From the NCBI GenBank assembly GCA_017467185.1, contig JAFTSS010000017.1, forward strand, positions 46,957 through 110,956: a stretch of 64,000 nt of DNA. The letters run 5' to 3'. The position numbers were made by a program, and so were the translations under genes. Shown here piece after piece: positions 52,774 through 63,559 of the stretch. Position 1 is the first letter of the stretch. Every line of letters starts with the position of its first letter. The notes under the pieces are model-generated. The model was not told the origin of the DNA. It saw only the letters and a list, made by a program, of their open reading frames with translations, and did not search any database. Origin of the DNA: Paludibacteraceae bacterium. GTDB taxonomy: Bacteria > Bacteroidota > Bacteroidia > Bacteroidales > Paludibacteraceae.

Positions 52774-55700
52774 TTATCGGACAATCACTTTTCCTTGATA
52801 GCGACTACCAGCTGAGGTTGTTATATTTACCATATAAACACCTGCTTGAGGTAAGCCTGTTATTGCAAATTGTGAATTAACGACTGAAAGTTGTGCGCTT
52901 TCTGTTCTATAAACACATTGACCAGTTGCATTGAAGACTTCAATTGTCATTCCTTCAAGCTCTTCGGCTGTAAACTCTGCACTGATATACAACTCTTCAC
53001 CAACAGCTACTGGGTTAGGGGTCAATACTAATTCAGTAAACATTGTGTTATCGAGAGCTACGCCCGAACCAGGTTCGACTGTCAATGTAAGAACCACTAC
53101 TGAGTCGCAACCATATTGATTTACAAGACTATCGGTATAAACACCTGTTTCAGTAAGGTTCTCGCCTCCGAATGGGAAGAACTCGCCTTCTTTAATTGTT
53201 TCTGAAATAGCAAACTCTGTTTCGCCTTCAAATAGACCAAGAGTGAGAGTTACAATACTATCAGCACCAGAATCTAAGATATAACGTTGGCGATACTCAC
53301 CCGATTCAAAAACATAGAATCCATTATCGACATACAATTCATCTTCTGGACACATTTTATCATCAATATTAGTACGAGAAATTGGCAACACATTTAACCG
53401 CAAAGAGATAATACTATCACACTGCATATCATCCTGATTTTCAGCTAAACGAATAAAAACATGTTCACCAGGCAACATGCACGAATAATCCAAATTAAAG
53501 CCATTAGCAATATAATCACGTTTTTCAAAAGCTACATCCTCAACTTCATAAACCGAAGCACATTTTACCGCCACATTATCAAAATCAACATACAATTCAG
53601 CACGATCAATAGATTCAATATAGAAAGCAAACTTAATTGTATCACCCTTATATTGGCTCAAATCAACTACAACCTTATCCCACTGTTCCATAAATTGATT
53701 AAAACTATAATCGGCATTTGAATCATCACCAATTAAAATAGACTGTTCTTGTGGCCATGTTTTACCATTATCTGTAGAAATTAAAACTCGAATATATGAT
53801 TCTCTATTCTCTTTTACATTTTTATCATTAATTGCATAATTACGATATTTTTCAAAGCGCATATCAAAAGATAGAACAGCACATTGATCTATAACAATCT
53901 CGGGGCTTACCACCCAACGGTATGTAGGATCAAAAGCAGAAGATATATAGTTTACTGAAGAATGCAAAGAATTATTATCAACAGAGAAATAATCATAGTA
54001 ATAGTTGGTAGGTTCAATAAATCGCAATTGTCTTCCTTGTAGAAGTCGAGAATAAGAATTATCATAGCGGCTCCAAGCGACAGGCAACATATCGTCCTCC
54101 ACGTCATCAAAATTCTCGAAATAAGGCATCATAATTGGAGCTGGTAACGTAGTAAAATTATAGCCAAGAGACCAATTGCCATCACTCTCACAAACCGCCT
54201 TCACATAGGCAAACATTGATGTAGTATGTGGCAAATTCGACATTACGACAGAGGTTGTTTCAATAGTATCACAGAAAAGAGGTACTTCAATAGACTCAAG
54301 TTCTGCATCTGTCATTTTCGCATCAACAACTTTCACTATCCATTCTTTTGGATTTCCCGAAGATTTCCATTCTAATAAAGCAGAAGAACTTGAAACATCA
54401 GATACATACAAATCGAAAGGTTGAGAACATTCAGGAGTAATATCTACTTTTACATCATTAAGATAGAAAGTTCCTTGAAGAGCAGTAAAGACTATATACT
54501 TACCATCTCCTTTATAATCTTTAAAATCAAAATAATATTCACCCCAAACAATATCACGTACATCACTAAATTCACCAGGAGTACGCACATCTAATAATTT
54601 TTCATAGGTTGACATATCCAAAGGATTAGACAAAACACCCATTTCAAATATAGTAGGAGCCATATTATAAGCAGCATGAGATGCCACAAATTCAATATTT
54701 AGATTATTAAGATCTGTTGTAAATAAAGGCATTACAATACTTTTCGATGAACCAAAAGCAACAACACCCTCTGTATTTTGGATAGTAGAAGATAATTTAG
54801 AACCATCGGTTGTAGTCCAACAACTTACATCACTGCCACTTTCATTAGGGAACGACTCGATATAAGGCAAGCCATCAGCTTCACAACGTGTAGTAAACTC
54901 AACCATTTCAAAATCACTTTCAACATCGCATAGAGGTCGAACATATACATAATAAGCACTATTAGGCTCTGTTAATAACTGATATGATGTTTGAGCCAAT
55001 TCGGTGTTAACAAGAATTTGTTCTTCTGTCAAAGCATCTGGATTATCGGTCGCTATATTAGAAACTATCAAATGCCATTTTTGGTTTGACAAACCATACC
55101 ATTCAACAACAGCCTTTTTATCAAACAACTGTTCTACATGCAAATCATACACTCCAATGCAAGAAGCTTTACTAATAGTTAAATCATCAATTGCAGCTGG
55201 AGTCATAACACTACTTTTGGCATAATCATACCAATAACACAATAAATTATAATAACCTGCCACATCTACTCTCACCTGACCTTTTACTTTAGTCCATGTT
55301 TCTGCAGTAAAACTTTTATCAACAATTATATATTCATTCGACAATGTATGAGACATCACATCACCATCATAGATATTAACACAATCGCCACCTACGGCTG
55401 GCAAATATTCAGCAGGCATAAATGCCACCGACAAGAAATCTGACCAATCACCACTATTGGTTTGCACCATTAACTCGATGTCATATATACCTGGATTATC
55501 TACTTTAAAAGAACGATATGCCCATACATACGAATCTTGCTTATCTTCAGCATCTATCGTTACATCACTATTTATTTGCAAAGACATATTATCTGTTTCA
55601 CCATAAGCAACAGCAGATCCTATCGTCCATTTATCAGCATAAACATTACCCTCTCTATCTGTATTTACAAAAATCCATTTAGCATTATCAACGTCATTAT

Positions 55701-58700
55701 TGAACGTTGTGGTATATGGCAATTGAGTTGGCTCAACAAAAACATAAATAAGATAAGGTTCCGACCATTGAGAAACACTACCACCTCGCTTAGAGCGCAA
55801 ATAAATATCATAAATTGTGTTTTGACTGAGATTTGTCAAAATACAATGTTCGTCAGAAACAGAAATAAGAGTTGTTTTGTCTGTAATTTTCTCACCTCTT
55901 CTAACTACAGCTAATTGATAACCATCTACAGCTCCAACTTCGCTCCACGATAAAGATGCCGAATTATGGGTAACATTATCAACAACAACATCAATAGGAT
56001 ACCACAAACCTTGATCGGTATAATCTACCTTAATGTCATCCACATAAACTAAAGCCGACGTTGACACCGAGCCCAAAGCACGTAAAGCAATACGCGCTTT
56101 AGGAGACAAATCAGAAAAATGAGAAAAATCGACTAACACTTCACTATAATCACCATTAGAACTTGCTTTATACAACTTCAATGCCCGATAAGTTCTAATA
56201 TCGTTAACATTATCAATAACCCCCACCTCAAACTGACAATCATCAGGAATATATGCTTTCAAAGAGAGTGTCAATTTAGATAAATCATCAACATCAAACT
56301 GAGGCAAAAAAGCATAGCCATTGTAGGAAATATTTGCACCTATTGCAAGAGCATTATTCCCTGAATATGCATTTTTATCAATCACACAAGCAGAAGCGTA
56401 TGTATAAGTTCGCTCTTTATAATAAGAAATCATTCCTTCCATTCCATAACTAATAGCCGAATAGGCATTATATGCATTATAACAACTAGGAACAATCATC
56501 TCAAGAGGCAAACCTTCAAAACCTTCAACATAAGGCAACTTGTTATCACAACCTGTAGTTCTAAATGTTTCCACATCACTCCACACACTTTCTTCATTAT
56601 CACACATCATTCTCACTTTAAAATATTGATATTTATTCGTAGGCAAACCTTTAATTGTTACAGAAGTACCCTCTACCACTGTATCAATCACAATAGAATT
56701 TTGATTCATATCTAATTCTGTTGCTACCACAAGATTAAAACGATTTCCTGAAGACTTCCAGTTCAAAGTCGCATAATCGACACCGACCTCTGCTACATTC
56801 AAACGCAAAGGTTTTACACATGATTGATAAGGCTCTACATATACGCTATCGATATAAATAATATTAGAGGCAAACCTATCAGGGTAAGCTATATTACGCC
56901 CAGGCAAAGCACGTAATACAATACGATTACCTGCATCGCCATAAATATCACCCTTATAGTCCAAGAAATTGATTATAAATTCAAACCACTCATTATTTTT
57001 TTCTTCATCAACAGGTATTCTATCAACATACAAAGGATTATAAGTTTTCCAATCGTTTATATTGCTTATAACCCCCACTTCCAATTGACCGCCAGTCAAT
57101 ATAGGAGTATAAGCTTGAAAACGCAACTGAACTTGCTCCACAGAATAATTAGATAACTCAGGCAATACAACATACGTTGAATATTCAACATTTACAAGGC
57201 TATCAGAATTGTATGTAGAATTATTATTCATTACCAAACACATATAATCACCCTCTTGGGGTTCTCTGCCAGCAACACCACTAGATGTATATTGATATAC
57301 ATAGGCACCCATAGGATCATCGCCCAAAACAGTCCAACAACGAGGAACTGATCCCACTCCACTATTGTTCACATTAGATTCAAAATCGTCAAAAAAATCG
57401 ACACCAATAGGGGCACAATTGGTTGTAAAACTCAACACATCCGACCAACTACCAACACACCCCGAAACACTATCTATACGTTGAACGTACACATAATATG
57501 TTGTATTCGGTTTCAATCCAGTAATCTCATACGGACAATTATTTATTTCTTTATTAAACAACCAACCTTCGGCTTCATCTGAAATCATAAATTTGTCAGA
57601 CACTTTCATATTCCAATGAGTCTCAGTACGTTTAAGCCAACCAATAGTAGCTGTCGTTTCTCCCAATTCTTTAACGCTCAATTCTATTGGTTCTTCACAA
57701 ACCTTATACTCTTCTACCACAACACTATCTATGTAAAATTTATTTTCAGACAATCTTTCTGGATATATTGTATTCAATCCAGGCAAAGCACGCAACACAA
57801 TATAAGTACCTCTATCACCATAATCATCACCTTTGTAATCAACAAAATTAACAAGATATTCATTCCATGCTCCAGGCTCAATAGTATCAGAATAAACCGC
57901 TCTATAAGTTGACATATCACTCAAATCAGTTAGAACCCCCACTTCAAATTGCCCAGCCGAAGAAGAATTATGATACGCCTTAAACCTCAATTGAATATCC
58001 CTTATATCTGAAACTTTCAATTCAGGCAATACAGCGTATGAAGTATATATCACATTTTGCCCTAAATCGTGGTCATATTTTGATGAATTAAGCAATGTCA
58101 TACACATTTTATCTTCTTTTGTTGGAGATTTACCCATACCCGATTGAGCTACTATTTTCTCAACATACGAGCCTACTGGGTCTGTACCTAAAATGGTCCA
58201 ACAACGAGGTTCTACACCTTTTCCATATACATCTATATTCGACTCAAAATCATCAATAAATCCAACTTCAAAAGAAACACATTCTGTATTAAATGCAACA
58301 GCATCAGACCATTCGCCCACACACCCTGCAATGTCATTAACTCGCTGAATATAGACATAATAACGAGTATTTGGTTGCAAATTAGTGATATTATATGGAC
58401 ATTCTGTAATTACCCCATCAAAAATATTACCTTGCTCAATCAAAGGATTTATAGCTACAGTCGCTACTTTAATATTCCAAGATTTTTCATCTCGGGCTTG
58501 CCATGTTAAAGTAGCTTTATCAGTAGTTATAGATGTAATATCTGCGTCAAGAATTTTAGAACAAGGAGGCAACTCTTCAACCAACAAATGATCTATATAA
58601 ATAGCATCATCCGACACCTTATCCAGCCAAGCACTATGCCCTCCCGTACGAAGCGCAATACGTTTTCCCTTGCCCCTATACGAGTCGAACTGCACCATAC

Positions 58701-61700
58701 AATATTCCCACTCTTTTCGAGTAGAGAGCTCTATTCTCTTTACAAGAGAAAACAAAGCATCATTGGTAGGTGCATCTACCGCAAAAATATCAGGATTAAA
58801 AAATGTTGAATCTACATCTTCCATCACACCAACTTCTACAAACGCAGGATAAGAATCAGAAAATCCAAATCCGAAAAAAGATAATTGCAATCCTATGATA
58901 GATTTGTCAAATTCAGGCAAAATAAGATAAGTGTAATATTCGTCATCGCCATACAATTTTACAGTATTACCTTTAGCCGTTGCAAATGTTTCAAAACCAT
59001 TTTCATAATCTGGATACGAACTACTACTTTTTACAGTGACAGGTAAATATGACTGTCGTAATCCTGCTTTTGAAATATAGCACTCTAACGTTTCTCCTGC
59101 CTCATATTCGTTAAATGTATCTAAAAAAGGAACAGAATAAGTGTCAGGACAAGCTGTACGGAATTCAAACACATTAGACCAATCACCAACACACGAATCT
59201 GTTTTAGCCTGAATTGCCACCCAATAATCCGTAAGTGGTTTCAAACCACTTAATTTCAATGGTTTAGAATCAATTGTTTTATTTAACAAACATTCTGTTA
59301 TAGTATCAATTTCAGCATCAAACACCTGACGATCAAAAACCTTCACATTCCATTGTTTTTCACTACTACCATTCACCCAAGTAATATCTGCACTATTATT
59401 TGTCAACGATTCAATATCAACATTCGTTACCTTGGCACAACCAGTTACATAATCTATCATCAAATTATCAAGGTATAATTGTGCCGTTGATGTTGCATTA
59501 CCACATCTGAAAGCAATATAACGACCCGAACCGGCATAACCAGCAAAACTAACATAACAAGGTTGTGGAACTTTTGGGTTTTCGATATGCATTGTCGCTA
59601 CCGGCACAAAAGTTTTCGGATTTTCAGGGTCTGACATCACACCTACATCAATATCACGAATAGTATTGGTAAATGTAGCATTATAATGCAAATAACATGA
59701 TAAAAACAATTCACGAATATCGACCGAGTCTGCCAAATAAGGCATAACAGCATATACTGGGAACAAACGATTTAATGTATTAAAATACAACGATGGCTTT
59801 TGTATATCAGAAGACAAAACATATCCATCTGCAACACTCCAATCTTTATTGTTAACGTATGGAATATACATTGCCGATGATGTTGCCTCATTATAAGCCT
59901 CCCAACCATTAGGCTTAGTGCCTGAGCCTATTGGTTCTTTCGAGAAATCATTATAATATGGCACACCTATAACATGCAAAGTTGTAAATTTACATATTGT
60001 AGAATAATCACTATAGCCCTCGTCTCCACAATTAGCTACAACATAAACATAGTAATCAGTACCACTTGCAAGATTTGATAATAGACAAACCGATGTATCA
60101 ACCTTAGCTTCAAACAGAGGTATTGATGCTGTTGTTGGTTCTTCATCATACAACAACACTTTCCAATTATTCACCTTTGCATTATTCCAACGTATCACAG
60201 CACTTTCTGCTTTTATATCAATCACCCTAACCCCTTGAGGCGGATTGCAAATTTGCAACGAATCTACTCTAAAATTATCAAAATAACAACCATTGCTCTC
60301 CTCTGCGCGTTCGGTCATTTTAGCTGAAATCGCAATATGCTTACCGTCACCCTTATAATTTTCAAACGTAATAATATGACGTTCATAAACACCCTCTTCA
60401 CCTGGATATATAGTATCCACTGGCACTGCTGTTGACAAATCTAATTTATCACATACACTAATAACCATACCCTGAATATCAGATGCCATCTTAGCATAGA
60501 ATTCAAACTGAACATCTTGAATTCTATCTACATTGATTTCTGGGAAAATTATATATGGATTATATGATACCGTATTATTTAAATATAAAGCGCCAATACC
60601 ATCTGTCCCATTATTATTAGATGACGAGGTATTTATCTTAGGCAAATAGGATGCAGTAGTACCCTCTTCGCCTGTTGCAGAATAACGAAATCCGCCTAAC
60701 CAATCTTCGGTTGGAATTTTACCATCATAACTACTAAAATCGTCAGTATAACCAATTAGCCACATATCACGAGTAGTGAATTGAACCACATTATCCGACC
60801 AAGCCCCACAATCAGATTGCACATAAACATAATAATCGGTCTTAGGTTTCAAATCAGTAAACAAGCATTGCGGCGTGTCAACTACAATATCATCATCTGA
60901 CGGCAATGCCAACTGTGCATCAGTTAAAGTTTTAGTTGATAAACGCACTTTCCAAGAAACCGATTCACCCATCTCTACCCACGAAGCCTTTGCCGTCATT
61001 GCCGTAACATCTTCTACTTCTACCATTTGAGGTGCAAAACAAACCCTCTCCTCAATAACAATATCATCAATATAAAGACTATTTGCAACATCACCATTTC
61101 CCACACGCAAAACTATATATTTACCATACTGGCTATACGCATCACCTATATAATCACGAAATCCAACTTCCATTCGTTGCCAAACATTACGTTCGTGAGG
61201 CACAACATCATACAAAGGGACAAATGTTTTATCGTCTGACAAATCAGTAATTACCCCCACCGTAACTTTCGATTTAGTCTCTACTTCATCAGTAGCATAC
61301 AAATTAAAAGAGATAACTAAATTACTTATATTATCAACGTCTAATTTTGCACTATAGGCATAAATATAGTTATTTGCAGGCACTTGAAAATACAAAGAAC
61401 TATTTCCACTATACGATTTATTACTACTAATTTTAGGAATATAAGCCCCCGATGCTCTCAACTGCCAACAACCCAATCCTGAATCAAAATTATCGGATAA
61501 AGGTATTTTTTGAGGTGCACACAAAGTTGTAAACAATCCTTCTGCCCAATCACTCAAATCTCCATATCCACAATCGGCTTGAACATACCAATAATATTCT
61601 GTACTTGAATTTAATCCCTCTATCAACAATGAATTAGCAGATTGATTAGCCAATAACAATGTATCAACAATTATTTTATCTACTGCCAAGTCGTCCACCA

Positions 61701-62319
61701 ACACTGCTTTTTCTTTAGCTACCACCACACGAGTTCTCACAGCTACGTCTGCCGTTGTCCATTTAAGCACAGCTGTAGTTTCTCCTATTTTTTCTGTGCA
61801 TAAATCTGTTGGCGATTTAACACAAAAATCCGTTTCTATTATACGCAAATATTTAATTGCAGTTACATCACCACCTCTATTTTCCACCTCTAACCGCAAT
61901 TGGATGATACTATCTCCTTCCAAATTAGGAATCTTCACAGATTCTGTTTTATAATATTTTTCCCTCGCATCTGTACCAAACAACAAAGACCATGTTGTGT
62001 CTGTATTCATAGTTCGATAATATACCGTCAACTGATTCAATAAACCATCAAATTGCTCATTAATATATTCAAACTCCAAAATTGGTTCAACGGCATTTGT
62101 CAAATCTATATCATTCGATACCAATGCCGAGACAGAACCTTTTACCATACCCGCCACTCCGATTCCGGCATCTACTTGTACCCAAACATCATTTCTTGAG
62201 GTATTTTCTTGTTTCCAACCTTGTGGTAATCCTTCACCAAAATCAATTTCGGCAAAACGATATTGAGCATTTAATGTCAAAGCGACAAATAAAACTACAA
62301 ATAACAAACACTTTCTCAT
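52774..62319 (-). CDS. Third giant: ten FN3/jelly-roll units with T9SS sorting domain (3181 aa)
   Basis: Signal peptide 1-18. Then one jelly-roll, followed by ten units of ~276 residues, each an FN3-like domain (C-x-x-P...W...YYVYVQ...C...W) and a cleaved-adhesin/MAM-like jelly-roll (YIDSVVVEE, YKGDGKYIVFT) from about residue 161 to 2920. After that come a DSIVTLTLGL type region and a type A sorting domain (~3090-3181: LVLTPNPVAVGEEL...YMVNITTSAGSRYQG). Units 5 and 6 are most alike (FIDDFESN...PRCWTIL vs FFDDFESN...PRCWTVL), suggesting recent internal duplication. Probably a surface adhesin or glycan-binding fibre; ligand unknown. Confidence 0.9.
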   Translation of the reverse strand: MRKCLLFVVLFVALTLNAQYRFAEIDFGEGLPQGWKQENTSRNDVWVQVDAGIGVAGMVKGSVSALVSNDIDLTNAVEPILEFEYINEQFDGLLNQLTVYYRTMNTDTTWSLLFGTDAREKYYKTESVKIPNLEGDSIIQLRLEVENRGGDVTAIKYLRIIETDFCVKSPTDLCTEKIGETTAVLKWTTADVAVRTRVVVAKEKAVLVDDLAVDKIIVDTLLLANQSANSLLIEGLNSSTEYYWYVQADCGYGDLSDWAEGLFTTLCAPQKIPLSDNFDSGLGCWQLRASGAYIPKISSNKSYSGNSSLYFQVPANNYIYAYSAKLDVDNISNLVISFNLYATDEVETKSKVTVGVITDLSDDKTFVPLYDVVPHERNVWQRMEVGFRDYIGDAYSQYGKYIVLRVGNGDVANSLYIDDIVIEERVCFAPQMVEVEDVTAMTAKASWVEMGESVSWKVRLSTKTLTDAQLALPSDDDIVVDTPQCLFTDLKPKTDYYVYVQSDCGAWSDNVVQFTTRDMWLIGYTDDFSSYDGKIPTEDWLGGFRYSATGEEGTTASYLPKINTSSSNNNGTDGIGALYLNNTVSYNPYIIFPEINVDRIQDVQFEFYAKMASDIQGMVISVCDKLDLSTAVPVDTIYPGEEGVYERHIITFENYKGDGKHIAISAKMTERAEESNGCYFDNFRVDSLQICNPPQGVRVIDIKAESAVIRWNNAKVNNWKVLLYDEEPTTASIPLFEAKVDTSVCLLSNLASGTDYYVYVVANCGDEGYSDYSTICKFTTLHVIGVPYYNDFSKEPIGSGTKPNGWEAYNEATSSAMYIPYVNNKDWSVADGYVLSSDIQKPSLYFNTLNRLFPVYAVMPYLADSVDIRELFLSCYLHYNATFTNTIRDIDVGVMSDPENPKTFVPVATMHIENPKVPQPCYVSFAGYAGSGRYIAFRCGNATSTAQLYLDNLMIDYVTGCAKVTNVDIESLTNNSADITWVNGSSEKQWNVKVFDRQVFDAEIDTITECLLNKTIDSKPLKLSGLKPLTDYWVAIQAKTDSCVGDWSNVFEFRTACPDTYSVPFLDTFNEYEAGETLECYISKAGLRQSYLPVTVKSSSSYPDYENGFETFATAKGNTVKLYGDDEYYTYLILPEFDKSIIGLQLSFFGFGFSDSYPAFVEVGVMEDVDSTFFNPDIFAVDAPTNDALFSLVKRIELSTRKEWEYCMVQFDSYRGKGKRIALRTGGHSAWLDKVSDDAIYIDHLLVEELPPCSKILDADITSITTDKATLTWQARDEKSWNIKVATVAINPLIEQGNIFDGVITECPYNITNLQPNTRYYVYIQRVNDIAGCVGEWSDAVAFNTECVSFEVGFIDDFESNIDVYGKGVEPRCWTILGTDPVGSYVEKIVAQSGMGKSPTKEDKMCMTLLNSSKYDHDLGQNVIYTSYAVLPELKVSDIRDIQLRFKAYHNSSSAGQFEVGVLTDLSDMSTYRAVYSDTIEPGAWNEYLVNFVDYKGDDYGDRGTYIVLRALPGLNTIYPERLSENKFYIDSVVVEEYKVCEEPIELSVKELGETTATIGWLKRTETHWNMKVSDKFMISDEAEGWLFNKEINNCPYEITGLKPNTTYYVYVQRIDSVSGCVGSWSDVLSFTTNCAPIGVDFFDDFESNVNNSGVGSVPRCWTVLGDDPMGAYVYQYTSSGVAGREPQEGDYMCLVMNNNSTYNSDSLVNVEYSTYVVLPELSNYSVEQVQLRFQAYTPILTGGQLEVGVISNINDWKTYNPLYVDRIPVDEEKNNEWFEFIINFLDYKGDIYGDAGNRIVLRALPGRNIAYPDRFASNIIYIDSVYVEPYQSCVKPLRLNVAEVGVDYATLNWKSSGNRFNLVVATELDMNQNSIVIDTVVEGTSVTIKGLPTNKYQYFKVRMMCDNEESVWSDVETFRTTGCDNKLPYVEGFEGLPLEMIVPSCYNAYNAYSAISYGMEGMISYYKERTYTYASACVIDKNAYSGNNALAIGANISYNGYAFLPQFDVDDLSKLTLSLKAYIPDDCQFEVGVIDNVNDIRTYRALKLYKASSNGDYSEVLVDFSHFSDLSPKARIALRALGSVSTSALVYVDDIKVDYTDQGLWYPIDVVVDNVTHNSASLSWSEVGAVDGYQLAVVRRGEKITDKTTLISVSDEHCILTNLSQNTIYDIYLRSKRGGSVSQWSEPYLIYVFVEPTQLPYTTTFNNDVDNAKWIFVNTDREGNVYADKWTIGSAVAYGETDNMSLQINSDVTIDAEDKQDSYVWAYRSFKVDNPGIYDIELMVQTNSGDWSDFLSVAFMPAEYLPAVGGDCVNIYDGDVMSHTLSNEYIIVDKSFTAETWTKVKGQVRVDVAGYYNLLCYWYDYAKSSVMTPAAIDDLTISKASCIGVYDLHVEQLFDKKAVVEWYGLSNQKWHLIVSNIATDNPDALTEEQILVNTELAQTSYQLLTEPNSAYYVYVRPLCDVESDFEMVEFTTRCEADGLPYIESFPNESGSDVSCWTTTDGSKLSSTIQNTEGVVAFGSSKSIVMPLFTTDLNNLNIEFVASHAAYNMAPTIFEMGVLSNPLDMSTYEKLLDVRTPGEFSDVRDIVWGEYYFDFKDYKGDGKYIVFTALQGTFYLNDVKVDITPECSQPFDLYVSDVSSSSALLEWKSSGNPKEWIVKVVDAKMTDAELESIEVPLFCDTIETTSVVMSNLPHTTSMFAYVKAVCESDGNWSLGYNFTTLPAPIMMPYFENFDDVEDDMLPVAWSRYDNSYSRLLQGRQLRFIEPTNYYYDYFSVDNNSLHSSVNYISSAFDPTYRWVVSPEIVIDQCAVLSFDMRFEKYRNYAINDKNVKENRESYIRVLISTDNGKTWPQEQSILIGDDSNADYSFNQFMEQWDKVVVDLSQYKGDTIKFAFYIESIDRAELYVDFDNVAVKCASVYEVEDVAFEKRDYIANGFNLDYSCMLPGEHVFIRLAENQDDMQCDSIISLRLNVLPISRTNIDDKMCPEDELYVDNGFYVFESGEYRQRYILDSGADSIVTLTLGLFEGETEFAISETIKEGEFFPFGGENLTETGVYTDSLVNQYGCDSVVVLTLTVEPGSGVALDNTMFTELVLTPNPVAVGEELYISAEFTAEELEGMTIEVFNATGQCVYRTESAQLSVVNSQFAITGLPQAGVYMVNITTSAGSRYQGKVIVR

Positions 62320-62388
62320 AACTATTTCAATTTAAAAATCACAATTTTCAAGTACATTTTTATAAAATAATTAGATATTTCAAACACA

Positions 62389-62427
62389 ATGTCCTCAAAA
62401 GTCAATTAAATGACTTTTTGAGGACAT
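62389..62427 (-). terminator. Terminator after the lectin-fold lipoprotein gene
   Basis: ATGTCCTCAAAAGTCA (62389-62404) pairs with TGACTTTTTGAGGACAT (62411-62427), one T bulged; it separates the lipoprotein gene from the third giant. Confidence 0.75.
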
Positions 62428-62455
62428 TATATATCAATTAACAATATATTTCCGA

Positions 62456-63298
62456 CTATTGCACATCTCTAACTAAACGTACTGCAAAAGCATTATGATA
62501 TGGAGCAGAAGCAGCATCATCAAAAGGATAAGGACCAAATGTATCACAAGAGAAATAAGCAGCAGTTCCATCAAATGCGCCAAACGAAGATGACCAATAG
62601 AAACAAGTTCTATTAACTCTACCCACATATTTGTCAATAGACTGACCTGCCGCAGGTAAGAATATAGCACCTACCCCTTCTAATTTCGCCCACTCTTCCA
62701 AAGAATAAATATTGACCATTTCAAAATCTTCTCCATAATTAGAAACAGACTCAAACTTCACATCATTAGGCAACACACAATCGTCTGGCAAAATTATCAA
62801 TCCAACGACACCATTTACCTCTGACCACGCATTTAATTTATTTGCATCTTTACGCTCAAATATCAAATAATACCATTCATCAGCAGACAAAGCACGCCAA
62901 ACGCCAACACTACGTTCATCATTCAGAATCTTATTATAGATTCCCCAATCGTAATTAGTTCCTGCAATAGCTGCAGTTTCAGTATAAACTAAATCTTTTT
63001 CAGATGTCATATATGGCATTCTACCATTATAACCCGATGTTCCCCAACCGAAAAGATCTACCCAACCATCATAACTTTCTGACACATTAACATTATCTTC
63101 ACCTATAACATCATATTGATTACCAGCAAAACGCCAACTATTAGTTGATGCTTGATATTGTAAATTGCCTGAAGAAAAACTAACATATCGACTTGACGAT
63201 ACAGAAAAATGAGTTTTCGTCTTACCCTCAGGTTCTGTTTGCTCACACGCAACCAAACAAAATATAGCAACGAAAATAAAAAAAACTTGTGACTTCAT
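62456..63298 (-). CDS. Lipoprotein with Fisump/lectin-like domain
   Basis: 280 residues; lipobox FCLVAC. The mature part has the FSSGNLQYQASTNSWRFAGNQYDVIG...DGWVDLFGWGTSGYN pattern found in many Bacteroidota lipoproteins, and ends in a C-type-lectin/DUF1566-like fold (ALSADEWYYLIFER...LPAAGQ...CFYWSSS...AFAVRLVRD). It is predicted to be cell-surface and bind a partner. It has its own promoter (63441-63472) and terminator. The C-terminal fold is like that of the YNDL-repeat protein. Confidence 0.85.
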   Translation of the reverse strand: MKSQVFFIFVAIFCLVACEQTEPEGKTKTHFSVSSSRYVSFSSGNLQYQASTNSWRFAGNQYDVIGEDNVNVSESYDGWVDLFGWGTSGYNGRMPYMTSEKDLVYTETAAIAGTNYDWGIYNKILNDERSVGVWRALSADEWYYLIFERKDANKLNAWSEVNGVVGLIILPDDCVLPNDVKFESVSNYGEDFEMVNIYSLEEWAKLEGVGAIFLPAAGQSIDKYVGRVNRTCFYWSSSFGAFDGTAAYFSCDTFGPYPFDDAASAPYHNAFAVRLVRDVQ

Positions 63299-63440
63299 AA
63301 TCTAAATAAATAACTTTATAATTTTACACCAATAATCCATCTCTATCACCATATAAGCAATAGTCAAAAAATATTCCCAAGTTATTTTTTCCAATAAAAG
63401 ATAATTTACGATTCATACATCATTAAAATATATTATGTCG

Positions 63441-63472
63441 CAAAGTTACAAATAAATATTTTTATTTGCAAA
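63441..63472 (-). promoter_or_regulatory. Promoter of the lectin-fold lipoprotein gene
   Basis: Minus strand TTTG (63472-63469), 20-bp spacer, TAACTTTG (63448-63441), a perfect consensus; leader about 140 bp. Confidence 0.75.
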
Positions 63473-63506
63473 TAAATACATTTTTTTTTCAAAAAACACC
63501 AAAAAA

Positions 63507-63533
63507 CAGAGGTGTCGATAATCGACACCTCTG
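63507..63533 (-). terminator. Terminator of the right-edge T9SS gene
   Basis: CAGAGGTGTCGA pairs perfectly with TCGACACCTCTG around a 3-nt loop; six T follow on the minus strand. Textbook rho-independent terminator. Confidence 0.9.
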
Positions 63534-63559
63534 AATAAATAAGACATTAATTGTAAATA

